From: Nitrospira sp.
GTDB taxonomy: Bacteria; Nitrospirota; Nitrospiria; Nitrospirales; UBA8639
NCBI GenBank assembly: GCA_024760505.1
Contig: CP058931.1
Location: 2,676,001 to 2,740,000 of the forward strand
Direction: 5' to 3'
Length of the DNA stretch: 64,000 bases
The translations under genes were made by a program, and so were the position numbers. Positions within the stretch are counted from its first letter, which is position 1; each line of letters begins with the position of its first letter. Of this stretch, positions 17,701-25,528 are shown piece after piece. The notes beneath the pieces are model-generated. The model had not been told where the DNA came from. It saw nothing but the letters and a program-made list of their open reading frames with translations, and did not search any database.

Positions 17701-19670
17701 GGTTCGGTGCCACGATCGTGGAGCCGTTCGGTTCTACCTATCATGACCCGAAGAACGGGAAATTAGTATATAGCGGCCCGGTGGCGGACATTCATACCAA
17801 TGAACCGGTGGGCTTTGGGGTCAGCGGGAGTTTCCGTGAGTTAATGGTATCCATCCACGATACGGTGCCTCATACGGTCAACGTCATTCAGGCGGGGAAT
17901 CCTCCAGGGCAGCCCATCGAAGTGGCGTTGGAAGCCGGGAAAACGGTGTCGTTCCAAATGCCTGAAAAAATCCAAAATGCCCCCAATCCCTTCTTGAACG
18001 GGGGAACGCATACAACCGGAAGCGGATTTAACTTCCGGGCTGAGCCATTTGCGTTGAGATTGAACAATAATCCCGATACATCGAAGTTGTTCAGCAGCGC
18101 GATTCATGGCGATCCGGATACGCCGTTGCTTCAAAGTTATGTCGGAGACACCATTGTGTTCCGGTTGTTGCATCAGTTGATGAACGAGTCGCATGTCTGG
18201 ACACTGGCAGGCCACACCTTCCTGACGGAGCGGTTTGCGGGTGATGCCAACCGGAAATACTCAATCCATGTGGGGATCGCCGAGCGGTATGATCTTGTGA
18301 CGAAGGCCGGCGGATTCCAAGGCATGCCCGGTGATTATATTCACTTCAACGGACGTAGTTCGCACTTCGCCGAGGGTGGGTGGGGAATCATTCGGGTTCA
18401 TGACAAAAAGGTACCTGATCTCCAGGTGCTTCCGATGGGAACGAATCCGCTCGGAATTCCTCCTGTGCCGAGTTCGTTGTGCCCAGCGGATGCGCCGGTG
18501 AAGGCTTTCAACGTCGTATCCTTGGATCGACCGTTGAAGCTGCATCCCAACGCCCCGGATGCGATTGAAGTGGACTTTGAGCGAAAGATTGAAATGACCG
18601 TTCCCGACGGAAAGATCTTTGCGCTCGAAGAGGAAGCCACGAAGGTGGCGGGCAACGTGATGCCGAATCCACTGACCTTACGTGTGAATCTTGGCGATTG
18701 CATCAAGGTGAATCTGAAAAACAAGATGGCCAAGAGCCGGGCGTCCTTCTTTGCCCCGGGTCTGGCATTCGATCCCAGGGATTCTCATGGACTCAACGTG
18801 GGGAATAATCCTGGGGATCAAACAGTGGGTCCCGGTGAAAGTCGGACGTACACCTTCTACGCCCATCCAGCCAATAAGGAAACGACTTCGTTGGTGTGGG
18901 ATGGCGGGAATATCATTCTCAATCCGCGAAACGGACTGTACGGCGCGGTAATCGTCGGGCCAAAGGGTTCTCAGTACAGGGATCCTGTGACAGGCGAAGA
19001 TCTTTCGCAGAAGAACGCCTGGCGGGCGGACGTGATAATCGATCATACGTTGGTTGAGAACGCCGGCAAGCAGAACTATCGCGATGTCGCTCTGTTTTTC
19101 CAGGATGAGGACAACATTATCGGTACCTCGTTTATGCCTTATGTACAGAACGTGGCCGGTCTATCCTCTGTGAACTATCGTGCGGAACCGGATAAATTCA
19201 GAGAGGAGCAGGGCTGTACGTTGGACAAGATGTTCCAACCCTGTGTGGTCGACAAGCCCGAGGATCCCGTAACGCCTTTAATTGAAGCGCATGCCGGTGA
19301 TGCGGTCCGGATACACGTGATCGGAGCGAACAGCGAGCAGAATGGCATGTTTCAGGTCGAAGGCCACGAATGGCCCATCGAACCCTACATGCCGGGTGCC
19401 GATATGATCAGCGTGGTGGAATTCGGTGGATCTGAGACCCTGGATGTGTTCCTCCGCCAGGGGGCGGGCGGACCTGCAAACATTCCCGGGGATTATATTT
19501 GGGCCAATGCCCGTCTGAACTATCAGCAGGCTGGTCAGTGGGGATATTTGCGAGTTCTGCCGACAGGTGATCAGAGAATTCTTTCGTTGGGATCGACGAT
19601 GTCGAACGCCAAGCGGGTAGAATCTCAACCTGAGCCAAAAGTTCTGCCAACCGCGATGGTAAGGCCCTAA
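14739..19670 (+). CDS. Giant multicopper oxidase (MofA/MnxG-like), copy 1
   Basis: 1643 residues, with a signal peptide (hydrophobic LTASMFLALMGGATFWA) and AAGGAGG before the ATG. All four copper motifs are present in a permuted order compared with laccases: HSHHPH (446-451) and HCHVAHHYVAGM (521-532, type 1 and trinuclear ligands) come first, then HPH (827-829) and WHDH (His975, His977). Several more cupredoxin-like domains fill the C-terminal half without obvious copper ligands. Size and permutation match the giant bacterial oxidases implicated in Mn(II) oxidation (MofA about 1660 aa, MnxG, McoA). Acts outside the cytoplasm, reducing O2 to water; the electron donor (Mn(II), Fe(II), Cu(I) or phenols) cannot be read from sequence. 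Driven by a sigma-54 promoter. Confidence 0.88.
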   Translation: MYPGKSRFLTASMFLALMGGATFWATPPFVGAEDGSPSHVHQTGMTHQDSSGWQEHLKGQTRVEDALEGRAGLSEKIEVQHHRIMRRLEEQAQQDAQVQANSGVFNNVSMMHQYMGQDGSSYLLAVDPDAAVSTGSGAKCPAGVPTKHYDISMIDTEITLNRWLDYYVGYMYVLTDNIDKVRAEEAKNKAARDKDGWDPGAVTTGLQGDYIQPLAIRANQGDCLKITLRNQMEIESGSLHVNGGSMVMSTTGKAASTSNPETVVEPGNSVEMEWYIHPQTQEGVRRFHSYSNARELTVMGLFGALIVEPAGSKYLDPLGTGPAPELQSGWQAIIDNGSGHDFREYIIFYHEVGDEAFRPVNKKGDFLPQRDPLTDAYRPGGRALNYRSEPFGIDEMHVQHEYFGFEDESLAYSAYTFGDAPTTIPRGYLGDPMKYRIVHGGSEVFHSHHPHSGSIRWQRSPRADQQEHWYLGKDGPVKYPVVRTKSDRVDVEVIGPSEALDLEPECGSGGCQHLAGDFLFHCHVAHHYVAGMWGYGRVYNTLQVGEVRTDIMADLRELPDRQGRVKVGVSSDKLIGTTVDWFGKQFKIVDKSQKSNWKSNPAVVNIKDWVEMYLPAMGKPGHTDDEKGQVMAYDGTVWDWKWDGNVAKGERESTTPHPKYPTAVKWDDSTRPDILFDPTTGKVAWPVLKPHFGKRVPFSANHSGAPWLEPIHQDENGERTSEPAKPGEQGRWSLCPEGANVPRLNNIHFIRLPIELTPKQGNQESIVDQDGLIYVLHEEERLTRADNNLKYPAVLRANVYDCVDTILTSEWDDDDYTNFQSSKINIHPHFFQFDTGASDGVISGMEWEMSVRPFTMFSKPKKAGLPVPMNSKLTKAVKAGAQSITIKMAEGASKYHVNTELLVGADCLQADNDPTTSLKRDRSCSEIARIKEIKGETITFVKPLKQDHPTGDIVTPEFVRYRYWVDADTGTVFWHDHAFGATTWPHGGFGATIVEPFGSTYHDPKNGKLVYSGPVADIHTNEPVGFGVSGSFRELMVSIHDTVPHTVNVIQAGNPPGQPIEVALEAGKTVSFQMPEKIQNAPNPFLNGGTHTTGSGFNFRAEPFALRLNNNPDTSKLFSSAIHGDPDTPLLQSYVGDTIVFRLLHQLMNESHVWTLAGHTFLTERFAGDANRKYSIHVGIAERYDLVTKAGGFQGMPGDYIHFNGRSSHFAEGGWGIIRVHDKKVPDLQVLPMGTNPLGIPPVPSSLCPADAPVKAFNVVSLDRPLKLHPNAPDAIEVDFERKIEMTVPDGKIFALEEEATKVAGNVMPNPLTLRVNLGDCIKVNLKNKMAKSRASFFAPGLAFDPRDSHGLNVGNNPGDQTVGPGESRTYTFYAHPANKETTSLVWDGGNIILNPRNGLYGAVIVGPKGSQYRDPVTGEDLSQKNAWRADVIIDHTLVENAGKQNYRDVALFFQDEDNIIGTSFMPYVQNVAGLSSVNYRAEPDKFREEQGCTLDKMFQPCVVDKPEDPVTPLIEAHAGDAVRIHVIGANSEQNGMFQVEGHEWPIEPYMPGADMISVVEFGGSETLDVFLRQGAGGPANIPGDYIWANARLNYQQAGQWGYLRVLPTGDQRILSLGSTMSNAKRVESQPEPKVLPTAMVRP

Positions 19671-19702
19671 TCATCGTTAAGGGAAGAACGGTCGAATTTG
19701 CG

Positions 19703-19733
19703 GGGGGAGCTGCACAAATGGTGCGGCTCCCCC
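19703..19733 (+). terminator. Strong hairpin after oxidase 1
   Basis: GGGGGAGCTGCAC (19703-19715) pairs with GTGCGGCTCCCCC (19721-19733): 13 bp with one G-U and a 5-nt loop, 33 nt past the stop. It has no T-run, so it may act as a 3' stabiliser or partial terminator rather than an intrinsic terminator. Confidence 0.5.
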
Positions 19734-19996
19734 GGCTCATTTGAGAAAGAGGACATGTCTGAGTGCATCAAAAAGAGCCTGGGTTGGATTGAGATATTCA
19801 GCGTATTTTTTTTCGATGGCCACGTCCTCCTTTTGCAGTGCATAAGGATGGAAATCCATTCAGGAAAATTTGACTGACACCTTCAATGATTCACCCATGC
19901 ATCTTGGAGGATAGGGAAGGATAGATTGTCGTGGGGATGAAAGCCAAAGAAGTATCGAGAAAGTGTCGATAGTTCAGATCATTCCTGGGAGCTCAT

Positions 19997-20056
19997 GCCT
20001 TGAGTCTCTTTCGCTCCAGTCGCTACCACAAAATGCCGGATTATGATATTTCCTAA
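19997..20056 (+). pseudogene. Remnant of the 3' end of the sigma-54 regulator gene
   Basis: Twenty codons reading ALSLFRSSRYHKMPDYDIS-stop align without gaps to ALNISRSSLYNKLRDYHIS-stop at the end of the intact regulator (14221-14280). The recognition-helix core RSSxYxK and the stop codon are kept. Upstream the similarity fades and the frame has no regulator-like sequence, so only the tail was carried along or survived when the oxidase unit duplicated. Confidence 0.8.
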
Positions 20057-20101
20057 TCTGCCCCATTTATTGCCCCAAAAATCCCCATTCCCAGCCTTCA
20101 G

Positions 20102-20125
20102 TTGTCCATTTTTTTGGACGCACAA
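20102..20125 (+). promoter_or_regulatory. Candidate enhancer (UAS) upstream of oxidase 2
   Basis: TTGTCC-N12-GCACAA, also readable as GTCC-N8-GGAC. It sits at the same distance from the -24 element as the site at 14327-14350. It could alternatively be a weak hairpin belonging to the end of the regulator gene. Confidence 0.35.
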
Positions 20126-20282
20126 CTAATTGACTTTTAGTTGAAATTTCAAATGTACGGAAATGTTGGTCCAAAATATTGGACATTCTGCCACTTTGTG
20201 CATTTTTCCGTTCATTCCTGACTATGTCCTGAACACCCCCCAGTAAGGGCTTTTGTGGTTTGTAGCATGGATGAGTGCTTGT

Positions 20283-20298
20283 TGGCATCGATGTTGCG
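20283..20298 (+). promoter_or_regulatory. Sigma-54 promoter of oxidase 2
   Basis: TGGCATCGATGTTGCG: GG 20284-20285 and GC 20296-20297 are 10 bp apart. One change from TGGCAC in the -24 half; the -12 half TTGC is intact. Predicted start is near 20309, 3 nt before the leader element, as in copy 1. Confidence 0.8.
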
Positions 20299-20311
20299 GG
20301 GTCAACTTGAT

Positions 20312-20385
20312 GCCGGCGCTGGGTTGGGTGTGATGGACCGGCCTCCGGAATGCCCGACCTCCCAAAGAGGGTTCCTGGCGTCGGC
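20312..20385 (+). ncRNA. Conserved structured 5' leader element, copy 2
   Basis: 74 nt, the same length as copy 1. GCCGGCGC (20312-20319) pairs with GCGTCGGC (20378-20385) using one G-U, and an extra U-A pair (20311/20386) extends the stem. The core 20326-20371 is identical to copy 1. The leader-peptide reading from ATG 20333 gives MDRPPECPTSQRGFLASALKRYPNN-stop, shorter and different at the end from copy 1. That divergence fits an RNA-level function somewhat better than a peptide. Confidence 0.55.
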
Positions 20386-20511
20386 ACTTAAACGGTATCC
20401 CAATAATTGAGGTAGGAGGTCGGGTAGTTTTTCGAGATACTGCAAATGTTGAAACAAGTTGTCTGGTAAAAACTGGATTTTTATTCACCCCATAAGTAAG
20501 GAGGCCGGAGT

Positions 20512-23500
20512 ATGTATCACGGCAAGAGTAGATTTTTAACTGCGTCTGTATTTTTGGCGCTGATGGGAGGGGCGACCTTCTGGTCTACCCCATCTTCTGT
20601 CAGTGCTGAGAATTCATCCTCTCCCCACGCCCACCAGACGGGGATGCCGGCGCAATCTCCGGGTTGGGCCGAACAGCTCAAGGGCCAGACGATTGTGGAA
20701 GATGCCATGGAAGGGCGAGCGGAACGAGCGGCCCTGGTTGAGCAGCAGCATCACCGCATGATGGAGCAAATGCAGAAGGACATGGAGCATAAGGGCGCCG
20801 ACACGGGCGCATTTGATTCCATGTCGATGATTCACCAATATGGAGCGGGGCCGGCGAATGGCCTTCTGGCAAGTACGACCGGCGTGGAGCCGGTGTCCAT
20901 GAAAGGTGGGTTATGTCCCAAGACCGCGCCTGTTCGAAATTATGATGTGTCAGCCATTAATGTGGAAATCAGCCTGAATCAATGGCTGGATTATTATCCC
21001 GGGTACATGTATGCCTTGACCGAAAATATTGACAAGATCCGTGAGGAGGAAGCCAAAAATGCCGAGGCTCGTGAAAAAGAAGGTCATTCTGATCCGGGGG
21101 CTGTGAAAAATGGCATTCAGGATCAGTGGATACAACCGTTGGTGATTCGCGGCAATCAAGGGGATTGCGTCAAGGTGACTTTGCGTAACCAATTGGAATT
21201 CGGCGAAGAAGTCAGTTTGCATATCAATGGGTCTGACATGGTGATGAGCCAAACCGGTCAACCTGCCACGACGACCAATCCTGACACAGTCGCGGCCGAA
21301 GGCCAATCCATTGAAATGGAATGGTACATCCATCCAGACACACAGGAAGGTGGAAAACAATTTCATACCTACAGCAATGACCGGGAGTTGACGGTCATGG
21401 GACTCTTCGGCGTCTTTGTCGTGGAGCCCCGCGGGTCGAATTACTACGAGCCCTTAGGTACGGGACCGGCCACGGAAGCCGCGAGTGGCTGGCAGGTGAT
21501 GATTGATAATGGGGACGGTCCTGACTTTCGGGAATTTGTCCTGATTTATCATGAAGTCGGGGATGAAGCGTTTCGTCCCGTGAATAAGCATGGAGACTTT
21601 CTCCCTCAGCGGGATCCGCTCACCGATGCCTATCGTCCGGGTGCCCGGGCTCTCAATTATCGGAGTGAGCCGTTCGGCATCAACAATATGCACGTGCAAC
21701 ATGAATATTTTGGATTTGAAGATGAGTCGATGGCCTATAGTTCCTATACCTTTGGTGATGCGGCCCCGACTATTCCCCGGAGTTATTTGGGTGACCCGGC
21801 TAAATTCCGTATTGTGCATGGTGGATCGGAAGTCTTCCATTCGCATCATCCTCACGGCGGGTCGATTCGGTGGCAACGAAGCCCACGTGCCACTCAAATG
21901 CCGGTTTGGAGCACGGGGCAAAACGGCCCTGTGAAATATCCGGTGATTCGGACGAAGTCGGACCGGGTCGATGTGGAAGTGATTGGGCCATCTGAGGCGT
22001 TAGATCTGGAGACGGAATGCGGCTCGGGGCTTTGCCAGTGGTTGGCGGGAGATTTTCTCTTTCACTGCCATGTGGCGCATCACTATGTGGCCGGTATGTG
22101 GGGCTACTGGCGTGTGTATAACAGCCTGCAAGAGCCAGGTGTGCAAAATGACGTGATGGCTCCTTTGCGGGAATTGCCGGACCGGTTAGGCCGAATTCAC
22201 AAACCGGTGACGTCCGATCAACTGGTGGGCAAGACCGTCAATTGGTTTGGCAAACAATTCAAAATTGTGGGTAAAGGCAAAAGTGATTGGAAAGCCGAGC
22301 CGGCCGTCGTCAATATCAAAGACTGGGTGGAAATGCAGCTCAGCAATCAAGGCAAGCCCGGACATAAAGATGATGAGGCCGGTCAAATGAAGGCCTATGA
22401 TGCCACTGTCATGGATTGGGTATGGGATGGTTCGAAGGCCATGAGCGAGAAAGAACCGACCATTGGGGAAAACCCCAAATATCGGCCGGAGTGGCAGGGA
22501 TATAAAGCCGGAGAACGGCGGGCCATTTGGTTTGAACCGTCAACCGGAAAAGTGGCATGGCCGTGGCTCACGCCACATTTCGGAAAACGTGCGCCGTTTT
22601 CTAATGACCATAATCCGGCCCCATGGTTGGAAATGATTCGATTAAATCCGGATGGAACACGGTCGGTCGAACCGGCCAAGGCCGGCGAAAATGGCTCTTG
22701 GAGTCTGTGTCCGGATCGAGCCGGATCACAAGATTACAAGGTGCATTTTATTAAGTTACCGATTGAATTGTCGGCTGCCGAAGGAAAAGAGCCGGCGATT
22801 GTCGACCCCAATGGGCTTCTCTATGTTGTGCATGAGGAAGAGGAAGAAGTGCGGGCCAACAACGACAAAAAATTCCCGTTGGTGGTTCGGGCGAATGTCT
22901 ATGATTGCATCGATTGGACGCTGACCAGTGAATGGTTGGATGACGATATCACGAATTTCCAGTCGTCCAAGATCAACACGCATTTCCATTTCTTCCAGTT
23001 CGATAATCAGGCATCCGATGGGGTGATTTCAGGATTTTCGTATGAACAGTCCATGCGGCCGTTTACCCAATTCGAGAAAAAGTCGGATAAAGGGTTGCCG
23101 GTGCCGATGAATGCGAAGGTGACGAAGGCCGCCAAGAAAGGTGACAAAACCTTGGAGGTTTCGAATGCCAAGCAATATCACGTGGGCATTCCAATTTTGA
23201 TTGGTGCGGATAATGTCAAAGGTCAGGAGGTGCAACGGATTGTCAAAATTAACGGCAATACGTTGACCTTTGCCCAGCCATTGAAGAATGCGCATCCGGT
23301 CAAGGATATTGTAACTGTGGAATATGTGCGGCAGCGGTTCTGGGTGGATGCGGATGTCGGCAGTGTGTTCTGGCATGACCATGCCTTTGGTGGCACGACG
23401 TGGCCACACGGGGCAGTCGGAACCATGATTGCCGAACCCTTCGGCTCCACGTGGCACGATCCGAAGACCGGCAAACGGATTCGAACGGGCCCGGTCGCCG

Positions 23501-25395
23501 ATATCCACGCGGTAGAGCGTGTGGGTCACGATGTGGCCGGCAGCTTCCGTGAATTAATGGTGCATATCATGGATACCGTGCCGCACACGGTCAATATCGT
23601 GACTGCCGGCAATCCTCCAGGGCAACCGGTGGATGTGGCGTTGGAAGCGGGTCGGACGGTGTCCTTCATCATGCCGCCGAACGACAAAATTAAGATGACG
23701 CCTATGCCGTTCTTGAATGGCGGCACGCATACCACCGGTGGGGCGTTGAATTTCCGGTCAGAGCCCTTCGCGCAACGATTGGCCAATAACCCGGAGCCGT
23801 CGCAAATATTCAGCAGTGTCGTGCATGGTGATCCCAGCACGGCCATGGTTCGGGCCTACCTTGGTGATGCCATTGTGTTCCGGCTGTTGGATGTGACGAT
23901 GAATGAAAGTAATGTGTTCACGTTGTCTGGCCATACGTTCTGGTCAGAACGCTATGCGCAAGAGGCCAATCGCAAACATTCGCTGCATATCGGAATAGCC
24001 GAACGGTATGACCTGGTCATTCCGGAAGCTGGCGGTCCTCGCCATCAAGCCGGCGATTATATGTTCTTTAATGGCCGGAGCTCGAAGTTTTCGGAAGGCT
24101 CTTGGGGGCTGATTCGGGTTTTAGATAAACCGGTGAGTGATCTGCAGCCCTTGCCGAATAAGGCCTATGGCAAAGAAGGCATGCCGGAGCGATTGCCGGT
24201 TTGTCCGAAAGAGGCTCCGGTGAAGAGCTTCAATGTCGTGGCCTTGGATCATCCGGGGATGAGTTTTAATAGCAATGCTCCGGAAACGATTGAAGTGGAC
24301 TTTGAACGCAAGATTGAATTGCGCAATCCTCAAGCCAAGATCTATGTCCTCGAAGATGAGGTGCAAAAGGTCGGGGGTGATGTGCAACCCATGCCGTTAA
24401 CGTTACGGGCCAACGTGGGTGACTGCCTCCAAATCAAATTGACGAATAAGCTGAAAGAAGGACGAGCGTCGTTCTCGGCCTTCGGACTGGCCTTCGATCC
24501 CAAAGATTCCCAAGGCCTCAATTTGGGGAACAACCCCGGCGACCAAACCGTGGCGCCCGGAGAATCCCGGATGTACACCTATTATGCGGATCCCTTCAAT
24601 GGCGAGACGCAAACCTTGGTGTGGGATTGGGGGAATGTGTCCATGAATCCCCGCAACGGTCTGTACGGGGGAATCATTATTGGTCCCAAGGGATCACAGT
24701 ACCGTGATCCCAAAACCGGTGAAGATATTTCCCTGAAAAATAGTTGGAATGCCGATGTGATTGTGGATCGGACTATTCAGGGCAATGAGAGCCGGGCGAG
24801 CTACCGGGATGTCGCCTTGTATTTCCAGGACGAGGATAACATTATCGGGACCAGTTTCATGCCCTATGTGCAAAATGTGGCAGGGCTGACCGGCGTCAAC
24901 TATCGCGCCGAACCCTATCTCCATCGGGAAGAAGCCGGTTGTTCATTGGGTCGGATGTTCCAACCGTGCCAAGTGGACAACCCGCAGGATCCTGCGACAC
25001 CGGTAATTGAAGCCCATGCGGGCGACAAAGTACGGATTCACGTCTTTGGCGCCAGTAGTGAGCAGAACGGGATGTTCACGGTGGAGAAGCATGAATGGCC
25101 CATCGAACCCTTCCTGCCCGGTGCGGATATGATTAGCACTGTGGAGTTCTCGGGTTCGGAAGGGTTGGATGTCTTCCTGCCCTCGGCTGGAGGCAAATGG
25201 TCCCTGGCCGGAGATTATGTGTGGAGTAATGGCCGGTTACCCTATTCCCAATCGGGACAATGGGGCTATCTCCGGGTGTTGCCCAGCACGGATCAACGGA
25301 TTCAGCCATTGGATGGTTCGGCCATGTCTTCCAAACAGGCGGCTCTTGATGAACCCAGTGGCGAGCCGCGAATTATTCCTACCGTCGCAAAGTAA
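20512..25395 (+). CDS. Giant multicopper oxidase (MofA/MnxG-like), copy 2
   Basis: 1627 residues, the tandem paralogue of copy 1, with the same signal peptide style and AAGGAGG ribosome-binding site. Copper motifs: HSHHPH (443-448), HCHVAHHYVAGM (518-529), HFH (824-826, where copy 1 has HPH) and WHDH (His955, His957). The region between the two HxH motifs is 17 residues shorter than in copy 1. The C-terminal cupredoxin-like domains are kept (EWPIEPFLPGADMIS). Both copies keep every copper ligand, so both are probably active; divergence may reflect different substrates or expression timing. A rho-independent terminator follows 30 nt after the stop. Confidence 0.88.
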   Translation: MYHGKSRFLTASVFLALMGGATFWSTPSSVSAENSSSPHAHQTGMPAQSPGWAEQLKGQTIVEDAMEGRAERAALVEQQHHRMMEQMQKDMEHKGADTGAFDSMSMIHQYGAGPANGLLASTTGVEPVSMKGGLCPKTAPVRNYDVSAINVEISLNQWLDYYPGYMYALTENIDKIREEEAKNAEAREKEGHSDPGAVKNGIQDQWIQPLVIRGNQGDCVKVTLRNQLEFGEEVSLHINGSDMVMSQTGQPATTTNPDTVAAEGQSIEMEWYIHPDTQEGGKQFHTYSNDRELTVMGLFGVFVVEPRGSNYYEPLGTGPATEAASGWQVMIDNGDGPDFREFVLIYHEVGDEAFRPVNKHGDFLPQRDPLTDAYRPGARALNYRSEPFGINNMHVQHEYFGFEDESMAYSSYTFGDAAPTIPRSYLGDPAKFRIVHGGSEVFHSHHPHGGSIRWQRSPRATQMPVWSTGQNGPVKYPVIRTKSDRVDVEVIGPSEALDLETECGSGLCQWLAGDFLFHCHVAHHYVAGMWGYWRVYNSLQEPGVQNDVMAPLRELPDRLGRIHKPVTSDQLVGKTVNWFGKQFKIVGKGKSDWKAEPAVVNIKDWVEMQLSNQGKPGHKDDEAGQMKAYDATVMDWVWDGSKAMSEKEPTIGENPKYRPEWQGYKAGERRAIWFEPSTGKVAWPWLTPHFGKRAPFSNDHNPAPWLEMIRLNPDGTRSVEPAKAGENGSWSLCPDRAGSQDYKVHFIKLPIELSAAEGKEPAIVDPNGLLYVVHEEEEEVRANNDKKFPLVVRANVYDCIDWTLTSEWLDDDITNFQSSKINTHFHFFQFDNQASDGVISGFSYEQSMRPFTQFEKKSDKGLPVPMNAKVTKAAKKGDKTLEVSNAKQYHVGIPILIGADNVKGQEVQRIVKINGNTLTFAQPLKNAHPVKDIVTVEYVRQRFWVDADVGSVFWHDHAFGGTTWPHGAVGTMIAEPFGSTWHDPKTGKRIRTGPVADIHAVERVGHDVAGSFRELMVHIMDTVPHTVNIVTAGNPPGQPVDVALEAGRTVSFIMPPNDKIKMTPMPFLNGGTHTTGGALNFRSEPFAQRLANNPEPSQIFSSVVHGDPSTAMVRAYLGDAIVFRLLDVTMNESNVFTLSGHTFWSERYAQEANRKHSLHIGIAERYDLVIPEAGGPRHQAGDYMFFNGRSSKFSEGSWGLIRVLDKPVSDLQPLPNKAYGKEGMPERLPVCPKEAPVKSFNVVALDHPGMSFNSNAPETIEVDFERKIELRNPQAKIYVLEDEVQKVGGDVQPMPLTLRANVGDCLQIKLTNKLKEGRASFSAFGLAFDPKDSQGLNLGNNPGDQTVAPGESRMYTYYADPFNGETQTLVWDWGNVSMNPRNGLYGGIIIGPKGSQYRDPKTGEDISLKNSWNADVIVDRTIQGNESRASYRDVALYFQDEDNIIGTSFMPYVQNVAGLTGVNYRAEPYLHREEAGCSLGRMFQPCQVDNPQDPATPVIEAHAGDKVRIHVFGASSEQNGMFTVEKHEWPIEPFLPGADMISTVEFSGSEGLDVFLPSAGGKWSLAGDYVWSNGRLPYSQSGQWGYLRVLPSTDQRIQPLDGSAMSSKQAALDEPSGEPRIIPTVAK

Positions 25396-25424
25396 GCCAG
25401 ACCCTCATTCCGAGGGTTAGCGAA

Positions 25425-25462
25425 AGCGGGGAAGCCACTCTTCGGCTTCCCCGCTTTTTTTT
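25425..25462 (+). terminator. Rho-independent terminator of oxidase 2
   Basis: AGCGGGGAAGCC (25425-25436) pairs perfectly with GGCTTCCCCGCT (25444-25455) around a 7-nt loop, with an 8-T run at 25455-25462. Confidence 0.9.
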
Positions 25463-25528
25463 GAGTGGGTGGTTCGATAGAATGATCATAAGTAGGACAA
25501 TCATTTTATTTTTTTGTGGGAGGAAAGA

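Larger units (their letters stand above)
14221..19670 (+). repeat. Segmental duplication, unit 1
   Basis: The unit runs from the last 20 codons of the sigma-54 regulator through its enhancer-like region, promoter, leader and oxidase. It is matched by 19997-25395. Order and spacing are kept: regulator stop to leader, leader to oxidase, and a conserved TATTCACC...GGAGGCCGGA block at the ribosome-binding site. Confidence 0.8.
19671..20511. other. Spacer between the two oxidase genes
   Basis: About 840 bases. It holds the hairpin at 19703-19733, the decayed regulator end (19997-20056) and duplicated enhancer, promoter and leader elements. The stretch 19740-19990 shows no recognisable gene and is probably decayed sequence. 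Confidence 0.6.
19997..25395 (+). repeat. Segmental duplication, unit 2
   Basis: Second copy of the block at 14221-19670. The predicted proteins are highly similar along their full length (for example both contain VNIKDWVEM, FRELMV, YRDVALxFQDEDNIIGTSF). The leader holds a 46-nt perfectly identical stretch, while flanking non-coding bases have diverged. Confidence 0.8.
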
